Shown: positions 17,634 through 26,543 of the stretch, piece by piece
Position numbering within the stretch: the stretch's first letter is position 1
Layout: the number at the start of each line of letters is the position of its first letter
From: Coprococcus comes ATCC 27758
GTDB taxonomy: Bacteria; Bacillota; Clostridia; Lachnospirales; Lachnospiraceae
Direction: 5' to 3'
NCBI RefSeq assembly: GCF_025149785.1
Contig: NZ_CP102277.1
Coordinates: forward strand, 434,001 to 498,000
DNA length: 64,000 nt
Translations under genes and position numbers: made by a program
Notes under the pieces: generated by a model
What the model saw: the letters and a program-made list of their open reading frames with translations, nothing else
Told to the model about the DNA's origin: nothing
The model's database searches: none

Positions 17634-19028
17634 ATGAATAAAAATTTATTATTTCGCAGTATTCCGAAAGTAGATATTCTGCTTGAAGAACAGGAGATAC
17701 AGGATTTGATTGATGTATATGGACGTGAACTTGTGATGGATGTGATCCGTGAAGAGATGGATGCGCTCAGAACATTTATCGGAAAGTGCGAGGAAGAAGA
17801 GAAAGCGAAAGCGCAGATCGGGATGCTTACGCAGAATATAAAACGGCATGCCGGAAAGCTGCATGAGCCGAATATGAAAATGGTGATCAACGGAACAGGA
17901 ACAGTTCTCCATACCAATCTCGGCCGTGCACCGATCAGTAAGGAGCATGTTGAGAGACTGGCAGGAATTGTGAGTGGTTACTCCAATCTGGAATACAATC
18001 TGGAAGCAGGAGCACGTGGAGAGAGATACTCTCATTTTGAAAAATTGCTTTGCAAACTGACCGGGGCAGAGGCTGCGATGGCGGTTAACAACAATGCTGC
18101 GGCTGTTATGCTGATCTTAAGTTCAATGGCAAAAGGCGGGGAAGTTGTAGTATCCCGCGGAGAGCTGGTTGAGATCGGTGGCAAATTCCGGATTCCGGAT
18201 GTAATGGAGCAGAGCGGAGCTTCACTTGTGGAAGTCGGAACGACGAATAAGACACATTATTCTGATTATGAAGAAGCGATCACAGAGGAGACAAAAGCAC
18301 TCCTTAAAGTTCATACAAGCAATTACCGTATTGTTGGATTTACAGAGACGGTTACGATCGATGAACTGATTCCGATTGCGCAGGAACACGATATCCCGAT
18401 TATCGAAGATCTTGGAAGTGGTGTGCTGATCGACCTGAGTAAATACGGACTGACCTATGAACCGACGGTTCAGGATTCCATCCGCAAGGGAGCGGACGTT
18501 GTATGCTTCAGCGGAGACAAGCTGCTCGGTGGTCCGCAGGCTGGAATCATCATCGGTAAGAAGAAATATATTGACCAGATGAAGAAGAATCAGCTGACAC
18601 GTGCACTGCGAATTGATAAATTTACAGCAGCGGCACTGGAACTGGTATTACAGGAATATTTATCAGAAGAAAAGGCAATCCAGAATCTTCCGGTACTGCG
18701 TATGATCACAGAGTCCAAAGCGGATGTGGAAAAGCGTGCAAGATCTCTGAAGCGGATTCTGCAGAATGCACAGCTTGCTGCAACGATCGGGATGGAACCG
18801 TGTGAATCACAGATCGGTGGAGGCTCTCTTCCACTTGAACGCATTCCGAGTATGGCAGTTACGATTAAGCCGGAGAATATCAGTGTACCGAAGCTGGAAG
18901 AAGAGATGCGGCATCTTTCTATGCCAATCATTCCGCGTACAGCCAACGACACGATTTATCTGGATGTGCGGACAATTGAATCCTGCTACTTTAAGAAGAT
19001 AGCAGAGATGCTGGGAGAATTATTATGA
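17634..19028 (+). CDS. selA: L-seryl-tRNA(Sec) selenium transferase
   Basis: 464 residues, full length. SelA is a PLP enzyme that converts seryl-tRNA-Sec to selenocysteinyl-tRNA-Sec using selenophosphate. The PLP lysine is K296 in CFSGDKLLGGPQAG, matching K295 of the E. coli enzyme. The N-terminal tRNA-binding segment (IPKVDILLEEQEI) is present. RBS GAGGAG precedes the ATG. The stop overlaps selB by four bases. Confidence 0.97.
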   Translation: MNKNLLFRSIPKVDILLEEQEIQDLIDVYGRELVMDVIREEMDALRTFIGKCEEEEKAKAQIGMLTQNIKRHAGKLHEPNMKMVINGTGTVLHTNLGRAPISKEHVERLAGIVSGYSNLEYNLEAGARGERYSHFEKLLCKLTGAEAAMAVNNNAAAVMLILSSMAKGGEVVVSRGELVEIGGKFRIPDVMEQSGASLVEVGTTNKTHYSDYEEAITEETKALLKVHTSNYRIVGFTETVTIDELIPIAQEHDIPIIEDLGSGVLIDLSKYGLTYEPTVQDSIRKGADVVCFSGDKLLGGPQAGIIIGKKKYIDQMKKNQLTRALRIDKFTAAALELVLQEYLSEEKAIQNLPVLRMITESKADVEKRARSLKRILQNAQLAATIGMEPCESQIGGGSLPLERIPSMAVTIKPENISVPKLEEEMRHLSMPIIPRTANDTIYLDVRTIESCYFKKIAEMLGELL

Positions 19029-20941
19029 AAAACATTATCGTAGGAACCGCAGGTCACATTGACCATGGGAAAACGACACTGATAAAAGCACTTACCGGAC
19101 GTAACACGGACCGGTGGGAAGAAGAACAGAGAAGAGGGATCACCATTGACCTCGGGTTTACTTATTTTGATTTGAAAAATGGAGACCGTGTAGGGATCAT
19201 TGATGTTCCGGGACATGAAAAATTTATCAACAATATGGTTGCGGGAGTTGTCGGAATGGATCTGGTACTTTTGGTTGTGGCAGCGGATGAAGGTATCATG
19301 CCGCAGACAAGAGAACACATGGACATTCTGGGACTCCTTGGGATCAAGAAGAGCATTCTGGTGATCAACAAGTGTGATCTGGTCGATGAAGAATGGCTGG
19401 AACTCGTTGAGGAAGAAATCCAGGAAGAACTGGAAGGTACTTTTTTGGAAGGTGCACCGGTTGTTAAAGTATCGGCTGCAACCGGGCAGGGGCTTGATGA
19501 ACTGACGGATACGATTCAGCAACTGATGTCGGATGAGGTGGTTGCAAAGGATACACAGACTATTCCAAGACTTCCGATTGACCGGGCATTTACCCTGTCA
19601 GGCTTTGGGACAATTATCACAGGGACACTTATATCCGGTACGATCACCAGGGAAGACGTTCTGGAAATGTATCCGATCGGAAAAGAGTGCAAGATTCGTA
19701 ATATTCAGGTACATGGGCAGAATCAGGACAAATGCTATGCCGGACAGAGAGTGGCGATCAATCTGTCAAATGTGAAGAAAAAGGAAATTCGCAGAGGGTG
19801 TGTGCTTGCGCCGAAGAACAGTATGAAAAATACAGATCTTCTGGATGTGAAGCTGAAAGTTCTGGAAGACTCCATGCGTATCCTTACAAATCATGAGAGA
19901 TTGCATTTATACACGGGTACGAGTGAGATCCTCTGCCGTGCTGTTCTGCTGGATAAGGAGCAGATCGGACCGGGAGAAGAGGGACTGGTACAGCTCAGAC
20001 TGGAAGAAGAGATTGCGGTCAAACGAGGCGACCGTTTTGTAGTACGTTTCTATTCGCCGATGGAGACTATCGGAGGCGGGATCGTGCTGGAACCGAATCC
20101 GGTGCGTAAGAAACGTTTTGATGCACAGGCAATCGAAGAACTGAAGAAAAAAGAATCCGGTTCTCTTGGCGATGTTATGGAGCTTCAGATCAAAGAACAC
20201 GGCGACACGATGATCACACTTGCTGAGCTTGCAAAGGTGATGGCACATTCCGTAGATGAACTGAAGGAGTATCTTGAAGAACTGGAAGAATCGGGCACAA
20301 TCTTTGTATTCCCAATGAAGAAGGACACATATTTGTGGCACAGAGACAGCGAATTTGCAGTACGTCAGAAGATAGAGGAGACATTGCAGAAATATCACAG
20401 TGAGCATCCATACCGATATGGAATGAAGAAAGCCGAAATTCACAATACATTCCTGAAAAAGATTAAACCAAACATATTTGATGCGTATATCGAAAGAATG
20501 ACGGGAGAAAACGTCTATGGAAGAAGGGAAGAATATCTTTCGCTTCCGGGATATGAAGTTCCGAAGGACGCGATGTATCTTCAGACAGAGAAGCTGATCG
20601 AAGATACATTTGAAAAAGCAGGATATGATTTTGTGAGATTTTCAGAGATTGATTTTGGAAAAATTCCGCGCCAGACAGCGGAAGATGTGGTTCTCATGAT
20701 GATTGACGAAGGAAAAGTACTCCGTATCAATGAAGAGATGTTTACGATGAAACACCTGATGGATGAAGCGAAGGAAAAAATTCAGAATCATCTGAAGGAA
20801 GAAAATCTGATCACGATCGCACAGGTGAGAGATATGTTCTCAACAAGCAGAAAGAGTGCGAAACCGATTTTAGAATATATGGACAGCATTAAGGTGACAA
20901 AGAAGACAGGCGGAGAAAGTGAGAGGGTGGCATACTTATGA
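19025..20941 (+). CDS. selB: Selenocysteine-specific elongation factor
   Basis: 638 residues. GTPase motifs are clear: G1 AGHIDHGKTT, G3 DVPGHE, G4 NKCD. EF-Tu-like domains 2 and 3 follow, then C-terminal winged helices (about 380-638) that bind the bSECIS hairpin. SelB carries Sec-tRNA to UGA codons; its local clients are selD and prdB. It overlaps selA and the next LysR gene by four bases each, one translationally coupled unit. Confidence 0.97.
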   Translation: MKNIIVGTAGHIDHGKTTLIKALTGRNTDRWEEEQRRGITIDLGFTYFDLKNGDRVGIIDVPGHEKFINNMVAGVVGMDLVLLVVAADEGIMPQTREHMDILGLLGIKKSILVINKCDLVDEEWLELVEEEIQEELEGTFLEGAPVVKVSAATGQGLDELTDTIQQLMSDEVVAKDTQTIPRLPIDRAFTLSGFGTIITGTLISGTITREDVLEMYPIGKECKIRNIQVHGQNQDKCYAGQRVAINLSNVKKKEIRRGCVLAPKNSMKNTDLLDVKLKVLEDSMRILTNHERLHLYTGTSEILCRAVLLDKEQIGPGEEGLVQLRLEEEIAVKRGDRFVVRFYSPMETIGGGIVLEPNPVRKKRFDAQAIEELKKKESGSLGDVMELQIKEHGDTMITLAELAKVMAHSVDELKEYLEELEESGTIFVFPMKKDTYLWHRDSEFAVRQKIEETLQKYHSEHPYRYGMKKAEIHNTFLKKIKPNIFDAYIERMTGENVYGRREEYLSLPGYEVPKDAMYLQTEKLIEDTFEKAGYDFVRFSEIDFGKIPRQTAEDVVLMMIDEGKVLRINEEMFTMKHLMDEAKEKIQNHLKEENLITIAQVRDMFSTSRKSAKPILEYMDSIKVTKKTGGESERVAYL

Positions 20942-21855
20942 ATTTAAAGCAGCTGGAGGCATTTGTTAAGGTAACTGAGTCGGGAAGTTTTTCAAAAGCG
21001 GCAAAGCTTTTGTTCCTGACGCAGCCAACGGTCAGTGCACATATCTCTTCTCTGGAGAAAGAACTGGACTCACGGCTTTTTGTCAGAAATACAAAGGAAG
21101 TAAAATTGTCGGAAGAAGGAAAGCAATTATACCAGTATGCGCGCCAGATGGTGGAACTCGAAAAAGAAATCGAGCAGGTATTTTCCAAGGATGCGCATCG
21201 TGAGGAAAAATGTATTACAATTGCGACCTCTACGATTCCGGCACAGTATGTTCTTCCGGCGATTCTGGCGAAATTCAGAGAGACTTATCCGGATGAGCAG
21301 TTCCGGATTTCAGAAAATGACAGCTGCGGTGTTGTTGAACAGGTAGCAGGGCATATGGTAGATATTGGATTCACAGGTACGGTACTTGAAAAAAAGCATT
21401 GCAGATATATGCCTTTTTATCAGGATGAACTGGTTGTTATCATGCCGAATACCGAGTTTTATCAGGAAATACAGAAGCGCTATAAGACAGCAACATGGAT
21501 AAAGAATGAACCGGTCATTATGCGGGAAGAAGGATCGGGAACCCGCAAGGAAACAGAAAAAATATTGAGAAAAGCAGGAATTATGCCTGATACCCTCAAT
21601 ATAGTAGCATGCATTGAGAATCCGGAAGCGATAAAAAGGTCAGTAAAGAGTGGGCTTGGAATCACGATCATATCAAGACTTGCAGCAGAAGAGGAGATCC
21701 GGACCGGACAGGTTCTGGAATTCCCGTTACAGAAGGATGAAAGCAGTCGTTATCTGAACCTTGTATACAATAAAAACTATCAGCTGCCTGCAGCAGCAGA
21801 GCATCTGATCCGGATTGTAAAGGATTTCTATCCGGATGCACATATGGGGAAATGA
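20938..21855 (+). CDS. Selenium-associated LysR-family regulator (copy 2)
   Basis: 305 residues with the same opening (MNLKQLEAF) and effector-domain blocks as the regulator at 15559. It is translationally coupled to selB by a four-base overlap, so it is made together with the selenium machinery. The two copies probably answer related signals; which promoters they bind is unknown. Confidence 0.87.
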   Translation: MNLKQLEAFVKVTESGSFSKAAKLLFLTQPTVSAHISSLEKELDSRLFVRNTKEVKLSEEGKQLYQYARQMVELEKEIEQVFSKDAHREEKCITIATSTIPAQYVLPAILAKFRETYPDEQFRISENDSCGVVEQVAGHMVDIGFTGTVLEKKHCRYMPFYQDELVVIMPNTEFYQEIQKRYKTATWIKNEPVIMREEGSGTRKETEKILRKAGIMPDTLNIVACIENPEAIKRSVKSGLGITIISRLAAEEEIRTGQVLEFPLQKDESSRYLNLVYNKNYQLPAAAEHLIRIVKDFYPDAHMGK

Positions 21856-21868
21856 AAAGAGGATCAAT

Positions 21869-23008
21869 ATGATATATTTAGATAATGCAGCAACCACAAT
21901 GCGCAAACCACAGGAAGTAATTGATGCGATCACCGCAGTAATGTGCTCAATGGGGAATGCAGGAAGAGGCGTCAACGAGGCATCTCTCGGAGCAGCAAGA
22001 ACCGTATATGACACAAGAGAGAAGCTTGCAGGTTTTTTCGGGGCGGAAGATGCAAGACAGATCGTATTTACCATGAATTCAACGGAGAGTCTGAATATTG
22101 CGATCAAGGGGATCTTAAATCCGGGAGACCATGTGATCTCTACGGTTTTGGAACATAACTCTGTTCTCCGACCACTTTATGAGATGGAGAAAAAGGGAGT
22201 TGAAGTGACATTCCTTGGATGTGATGAAAAAGGAACTCTGGATTACGCAAATTTTGATAAAGCAATCAAAGAGAATACAAAAGCAATTGTCTGTACCCAT
22301 GGGTCCAATCTGACGGGAAACAAAGTGGATGTGGAGCGGATCGGGGAAATTGCAAAAAAACACGATCTGTTGTTTGTGGTAGATGCATCACAGACTGCCG
22401 GTGTATTTCCGATCGATGTGCAGAAGATGCATATTGATATTCTGTGTTTTACCGGACATAAGGGACTTTTAGGACCGCAGGGGACTGGTGGAATGTATGT
22501 GAGAAAAGGCGTTCATGTCCGGCCACTTCTTTCAGGCGGTACCGGTGTGCAGACCTATAGTAAGACACAGCCGGAAGAGATGCCGACAGCACTGGAAGCA
22601 GGAACACTTAACGGACATGGAATTGCCGGACTGGATGCTGCGATCGGATATCTGGAAGAAACAGGAATTGATACGATCCGCGCAAAGGAACAGGCATTGA
22701 TGAAGCGGTTTTATGAAGGGATAAAAGAAATCCCGGGAGTCAAAATTTATGGGGATTTCAGCAGCATGGACCGCTGTGCGGTAGTGAGCCTGAATATCAG
22801 AGATTATGACTCGGGAGAAGTCAGTGATGCACTTCTGACAGATTATGGGATTTCTACCCGTTCAGGAGGACACTGTGCACCACTGATGCATGAGGCACTT
22901 GGAACCGTAGAGCAGGGGGCTGTCAGATTCAGTTTTTCCCACTATAACACAGAGGAAGAAGTGGATACGGCAATCCGGGCAATCTGCGAGCTTGCAGAAG
23001 AAGAGTAA
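21869..23008 (+). CDS. SelD-linked cysteine desulfurase-family protein
   Basis: 379 residues from the ATG at 21869 (MIYLDNAATT), preceded by AAGAGGATC; upstream in-frame codons belong to the LysR overlap. A class V aminotransferase fold: PLP lysine in FTGHKGLLGPQGTGG and a C-terminal cysteine in TRSGGHCAPLMH. Enzymes of this group remove sulfur or selenium from cysteine or selenocysteine. Its place in the sel operon suggests it feeds selenide to SelD, which is inference. Confidence 0.88.
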   Translation: MIYLDNAATTMRKPQEVIDAITAVMCSMGNAGRGVNEASLGAARTVYDTREKLAGFFGAEDARQIVFTMNSTESLNIAIKGILNPGDHVISTVLEHNSVLRPLYEMEKKGVEVTFLGCDEKGTLDYANFDKAIKENTKAIVCTHGSNLTGNKVDVERIGEIAKKHDLLFVVDASQTAGVFPIDVQKMHIDILCFTGHKGLLGPQGTGGMYVRKGVHVRPLLSGGTGVQTYSKTQPEEMPTALEAGTLNGHGIAGLDAAIGYLEETGIDTIRAKEQALMKRFYEGIKEIPGVKIYGDFSSMDRCAVVSLNIRDYDSGEVSDALLTDYGISTRSGGHCAPLMHEALGTVEQGAVRFSFSHYNTEEEVDTAIRAICELAEEE

Positions 23009-23035
23009 AATTTTATAAGATCAGAGATTGATAGA

Positions 23036-23082
23036 AGACCGATATAATATTGATAGTATCAATATATATATCGGTCTATTTT
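23036..23082 (+). terminator. Terminator of the sel operon
   Basis: AGACCGATATA pairs with TATATCGGTCT, with further pairing inside, followed by ATTTT. Confidence 0.75.
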
Positions 23083-23091
23083 AATTATGAA

Positions 23092-23121
23092 TTGGACAAG
23101 AAGTTGTGCAAAAGATATAAT
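23092..23121 (+). promoter_or_regulatory. Possible promoter of yedE
   Basis: TTGGAC, an 18-base spacer and TATAAT, about 70 bases above yedE. Confidence 0.5.
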
Positions 23122-23189
23122 TATAGGGTAACAAAAAAGTCTTTAATAGTCAAAATGACGAATGAGAGAAAGACGAAGGAGGAAGAAAA

Positions 23190-24287
23190 ATGAATTTATC
23201 AGATTCAAAGAAGAAGCTTGCACTTGCGGGGGTTCTGTGTGGGCTTGTAGCTGCATGTCTGGCTTACTTTGGTAATCCGGCAAACATGGCATTCTGTATT
23301 GCCTGCTTTATCCGTGATACGGCAGGAGCTCTGGGATTTCACCAGGCCGAAGTTGTGCAGTATGCAAGACCGGAGATCATCGGTCTTGTGATCGGAGCAT
23401 TTATTATTTCAGTGGCAACAAAAGAATACCGTTCAACAGCAGGATCTTCACCGATGATCCGTTTTATCCTTGGTATGGTAATTATGATCGGTTCCCTGAT
23501 TTTCCTTGGATGCCCGCTCCGTATGGTGATCCGTATGTCAGCAGGTGACCTGAATGCATGGGTAGCACTGATCGGTTTTGTACTTGGAGTTGGAACCGGA
23601 GCATTTGCACTCAAAAATGGTTTCAGCCTTGGACGTGCGCATGAGACAAACAAAGAAAGTGGAGCAGTGCTTCCGGTACTGATGCTTGGTATTCTGATCC
23701 TTGCAACCTGCTCAACACTTCTCAAAGCAAGTGAAGCAGGTCCTGGAAGTCTTCATGCACCAATTATCATGTCACTGATCGGCGGACTTATTTTCGGAGC
23801 ACTTGCTCAGAAATCAAGAATGTGCTTCGCCGGCGGAATCCGTGATGCGATCTTAATGAAGAACTTTGATCTTCTTACAATTATTGCAGGTCTTTTTGTA
23901 GTAATGCTGATCTTCAATCTGGCAACAGGAAGATTTGTACTTGGATTTAACACTCCTGGAATCATTGCACATTCCAACCATCTGTGGAATATTCTTGGCA
24001 TGTATGCAGTAGGATTCGCGGCAGTTCTTGCCGGCGGATGCCCGCTTCGCCAGCTGATCCTTGCAGGACAGGGTTCTTCTGATTCAGCAGTTACTGTACT
24101 TGGCATGTTCTTTGCAGCAGCACTTTGCCATAACTTCGGACTTGCATCAAGCGGAACAGCTATGAATGCAGAGACAGGCGAACTCGTTGCAGGAGCCGTA
24201 ACGCCGAATGGAAAAGTTGCTTGTATTATCTGTATTATCGCATGCTTTATCATTGCATTTACAAACAAAAGAGAGCAGGCAAAATAG
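23190..24287 (+). CDS. yedE: YedE-family putative selenium transporter
   Basis: 365 residues, an integral membrane protein with about ten hydrophobic segments in two YeeE/YedE repeats. Conserved cysteine motifs of the family are present: FLGCPLRMV, SRMCFAGG and AGGCPLRQL. Related proteins move thiosulfate; the subgroup next to tusA and selenium genes is predicted to import a selenium compound. ATG follows GGAGGAAG. It forms an operon with the next two small genes. Confidence 0.88.
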   Translation: MNLSDSKKKLALAGVLCGLVAACLAYFGNPANMAFCIACFIRDTAGALGFHQAEVVQYARPEIIGLVIGAFIISVATKEYRSTAGSSPMIRFILGMVIMIGSLIFLGCPLRMVIRMSAGDLNAWVALIGFVLGVGTGAFALKNGFSLGRAHETNKESGAVLPVLMLGILILATCSTLLKASEAGPGSLHAPIIMSLIGGLIFGALAQKSRMCFAGGIRDAILMKNFDLLTIIAGLFVVMLIFNLATGRFVLGFNTPGIIAHSNHLWNILGMYAVGFAAVLAGGCPLRQLILAGQGSSDSAVTVLGMFFAAALCHNFGLASSGTAMNAETGELVAGAVTPNGKVACIICIIACFIIAFTNKREQAK

Positions 24288-24356
24288 TCAGAAACTGCAA
24301 GATATAGATGGATAATCCATAAGAAATATGATATGCTAGGAAGGCAGGTAAAAAAT

Positions 24357-24560
24357 ATGAAAGAAGTAGATGCAAGAGGACTTTCGTGTCCGGAACCGCT
24401 GATGCTTACTGCAGAGGCACTGAAGAATGCAAACGGACCGATCAAGGTTCTTGTGAGCGAACCTCACCAGAAGACTAATATCGAGAAGTTTGCGAAGGAC
24501 AAAGGAAAGAAGGCAACTTCTACCGAGAAGGGCTCTGAATTTGAAATTGTGATTGAATAA
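24357..24560 (+). CDS. TusA-family sulfur/selenium carrier
   Basis: 67 residues from the ATG at 24357 behind AAGGCAGG; a longer frame from 24333 lacks a site. The carrier cysteine is in SCPEPLML, the C-P-x-P motif. It presumably accepts selenium or sulfur from YedE import. The stop shares a base with the next ATG. Confidence 0.9.
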   Translation: MKEVDARGLSCPEPLMLTAEALKNANGPIKVLVSEPHQKTNIEKFAKDKGKKATSTEKGSEFEIVIE

Positions 24561-24796
24561 TGAGAAAAAAAGAGTTAAAGCTGGTTATCACATTCCATAC
24601 AACAGCGGATGCGATGGCGATGGAAAAAGAATGTAAAAAAGTTGGTGCACAGGGACGTATGATTCCGGTGCCGAGAAGTATTTCAGCAGGATGCGGGCTT
24701 TCCTGGTGCGCACCACTGGAATGCAGGGAAGAACTGAAAAATGTCATGCAGGGAATCGGTCTTGAAGAAGAAGAGATCCACGAGTGTATGGTATAA
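24560..24796 (+). CDS. DUF3343 putative Se/S carrier-like protein
   Basis: 78 residues. The family opens with a short beta-alpha unit (LVITFHTTADAMAMEK) and has the paired-cysteine segment GCGLSWCAP, then ECREEL. It commonly follows yedE and tusA genes, so a role in passing selenium or sulfur is likely but unproved. Confidence 0.82.
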   Translation: MRKKELKLVITFHTTADAMAMEKECKKVGAQGRMIPVPRSISAGCGLSWCAPLECREELKNVMQGIGLEEEEIHECMV

Positions 24797-24810
24797 GAAG
24801 AGGTAAAACG

Positions 24811-24859
24811 AGGAAACCGCAAGATGAGGAATCGGAATCATTTTTGCGGTTTCCTTTTT
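24811..24859 (+). terminator. Terminator after yedE operon
   Basis: AGGAAACCGCAA pairs with TTGCGGTTTCCT and leads into TTTTT. Confidence 0.88.
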
Positions 24860-24928
24860 CCGTTTACTGAGAATATTCGTGGAACAAGAAAAATAATTCT
24901 TTACATTTAGACTGATTTTGGATACATT

Positions 24929-24947
24929 ATTAGTATATCCTACTAAT
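24929..24947. promoter_or_regulatory. Palindromic operator before the GntR pair
   Basis: ATTAGTA-TATCC-TACTAAT, a perfect inverted repeat 26 bases above the first GntR start. GntR regulators bind such short palindromes, so autoregulation is likely. Confidence 0.6.
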
Positions 24948-24972
24948 TAACTGCGGTATGGTGGAGGGGAAG

Positions 24973-25590
24973 ATGAAAGGATTATCAGAAAAGCGGTTGA
25001 GCGATTATATGGCAGAACAGATTGCGGATGAAATTCTGGCGGGCAGGATAGAAGGAGGAAGCCAGTTAAAGCAGGAAGAGCTTGCTGAGGTATTTGGAGC
25101 ATCCAGAATCCCGATCCGTGAAGCATTTCAGGTTCTGGAGAGTCAGGGGCTGATCGTGAGGCTGGCAACAAAAAGAATTTATACGGTTGAGCTGGATGAA
25201 GAGCAGATAGAACTGATTTTTGAGATGATCGGAGAAATCCTCAAAAAAGCGGTTCAGCATGTCCTGAATATGAAAAGTCAAACAGAGGAAAAGGAAGTAT
25301 TTTCGACGGAAACAAGACCGGACCAGTTGCTTCTTGCACAGATGGAGAATGGATATCTGACGAATCTGCTGAAAAATGCTTCGGAGTGTTATATCCGGTT
25401 TGCCACAAAATGTAAAGAGACGGATGGAAAAAAAGAGACAGAAAAGGCAATCTGCGAAAAGATAGCAGGTGCATTAAATGGTGCGGAAAAATATACAAAA
25501 ACATTTGCAAAAGCGGTCAATAGTGAGATTGACAGATGGGTATTGCTTCTGGCAGAGCAGGTGAAGGAAGAAAGAAGGAAGAATAGATGA
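24973..25590 (+). CDS. GntR-family regulator with atypical C-terminal domain
   Basis: 205 residues from the ATG at 24973, three bases after GGAGGGG; an ATG at 24958 lies before that site. The N-terminal winged helix is clear (QEELAEVFGASRIPIREAFQVLESQGLIVR). The C-terminal half does not show the aspartate/histidine metal ligands of a standard FCD domain and its sequence is unusual. It overlaps the next GntR gene by four bases. Confidence 0.8.
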   Translation: MKGLSEKRLSDYMAEQIADEILAGRIEGGSQLKQEELAEVFGASRIPIREAFQVLESQGLIVRLATKRIYTVELDEEQIELIFEMIGEILKKAVQHVLNMKSQTEEKEVFSTETRPDQLLLAQMENGYLTNLLKNASECYIRFATKCKETDGKKETEKAICEKIAGALNGAEKYTKTFAKAVNSEIDRWVLLLAEQVKEERRKNR

Positions 25591-26231
25591 ATGGTTTAAA
25601 ACCGATCAAGATGCCGTCAGCGAAGGAAAAAGTTGCTGCGGAGCTTAGAAAAGCAATTTTATCAAGGCAAATGAAAGAAGGAGAGATCCTTTCACTCGAC
25701 AGTGTGGCATCTCAGCTAAATGTGTCGGCAATGCCGGTAAGAGAAGCATTTCAGATTCTGGCAAGGGACGGGCTGATCCAGCTTCGGAAGAATAAAGGGG
25801 CAGTCGTCCTTGGAATCACGGAAACCTATATCCGGGAACATTATCAGCTCCGCGCGATCCTCGAGAGTGCGGCAGCAAAGCTTGCAGCAGAACCGGGAAC
25901 AGATATTGCGGAAATAGAAGATGTCTATCAGGAATCTTGTGAGGCACTGGAAAACGGGGAATCCCAGAAATACACGGATCTCAACCGTGCATTTCACAAT
26001 GAAATCTGGAGTGCGGCAGGTAATGGAAAGATGAAAAAAATGATCTCCGAACTCTGGAACGGACTTTCTATGGGAAGTATGGTTTCAGAAGGTGATTATG
26101 CGAAGGTATCGATCAAAGAGCATGGAAGGATTCTAAAAGCACTCCAGGAGCATAATGTCGAAGCGGCAGAAAAAGAGATGTATGCGCATATCATGCGAAG
26201 CCGCGATGATATGCTGACGTATTACAAGTAG
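25587..26231 (+). CDS. GntR-family (FCD) regulator of the tartrate-type operon
   Basis: 214 residues: winged helix (about 10-75, SQLNVSAMPVREAFQILARDGLI) and an FCD ligand domain with candidate metal ligands in RAFHNEI, KEHGRI and YAHIMRS. Such FadR/FCD regulators sense carboxylic acids. The downstream transporter and dehydratase act on dicarboxylates, so it likely controls them. Coupled to the first GntR gene; the two may act as a pair. Confidence 0.85.
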   Translation: MNGLKPIKMPSAKEKVAAELRKAILSRQMKEGEILSLDSVASQLNVSAMPVREAFQILARDGLIQLRKNKGAVVLGITETYIREHYQLRAILESAAAKLAAEPGTDIAEIEDVYQESCEALENGESQKYTDLNRAFHNEIWSAAGNGKMKKMISELWNGLSMGSMVSEGDYAKVSIKEHGRILKALQEHNVEAAEKEMYAHIMRSRDDMLTYYK

Positions 26232-26267
26232 ATAAGTGTAAGAAAATAAAAGATATACACAGAACAT

Positions 26268-26309
26268 AAAAAGATTTTGAGAGTATAGATACTTCTTGAA
26301 GTCTTTTTT
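26268..26309 (+). terminator. Terminator of the GntR operon
   Basis: An A-rich left arm ending GAGAGTAT pairs with ATACTTCTTGAAG followed by TCTTTTTT; several G-T pairs. Confidence 0.6.
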
Positions 26310-26414
26310 ATTTGCAAAAAATTTCATTTCGTGCAATATGACAGAAGAATCTTAGTCAGAATATACAAAATAGAATATGCAGAATTATGCTATCCGCCAA
26401 AATGATAAAAAGTA

Positions 26415-26444
26415 ATTGACATTTTGGTGTCAATGAATTATATT
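26415..26444 (+). promoter_or_regulatory. Strong promoter with overlapping operator
   Basis: TTGACA (26416-26421), 17 bases, TATATT (26439-26444). ATTGACA-N6-TGTCAAT (26415-26434) is a perfect inverted repeat covering the -35, a natural repressor site. Confidence 0.78.
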
Positions 26445-26543
26445 AAAATCAAGATTTGGATACAAAATCAGATATCAAAAATCAGATATCAAATAAAAGA
26501 CATCCAGAAAAGAAACTAAAAAGAGAAATGAGGAGGTAGCAAA

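Larger units (their letters stand above)
26232..26543. other. 312-base regulatory intergenic region
   Basis: It holds a terminator-like hairpin (26268-26309), the promoter and operator of the transporter operon (26415-26444), and two tandem copies of a 14-base unit (ATCAGATATCAAAA/T, 26467-26494) in the leader. No gene is seen. Confidence 0.6.
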
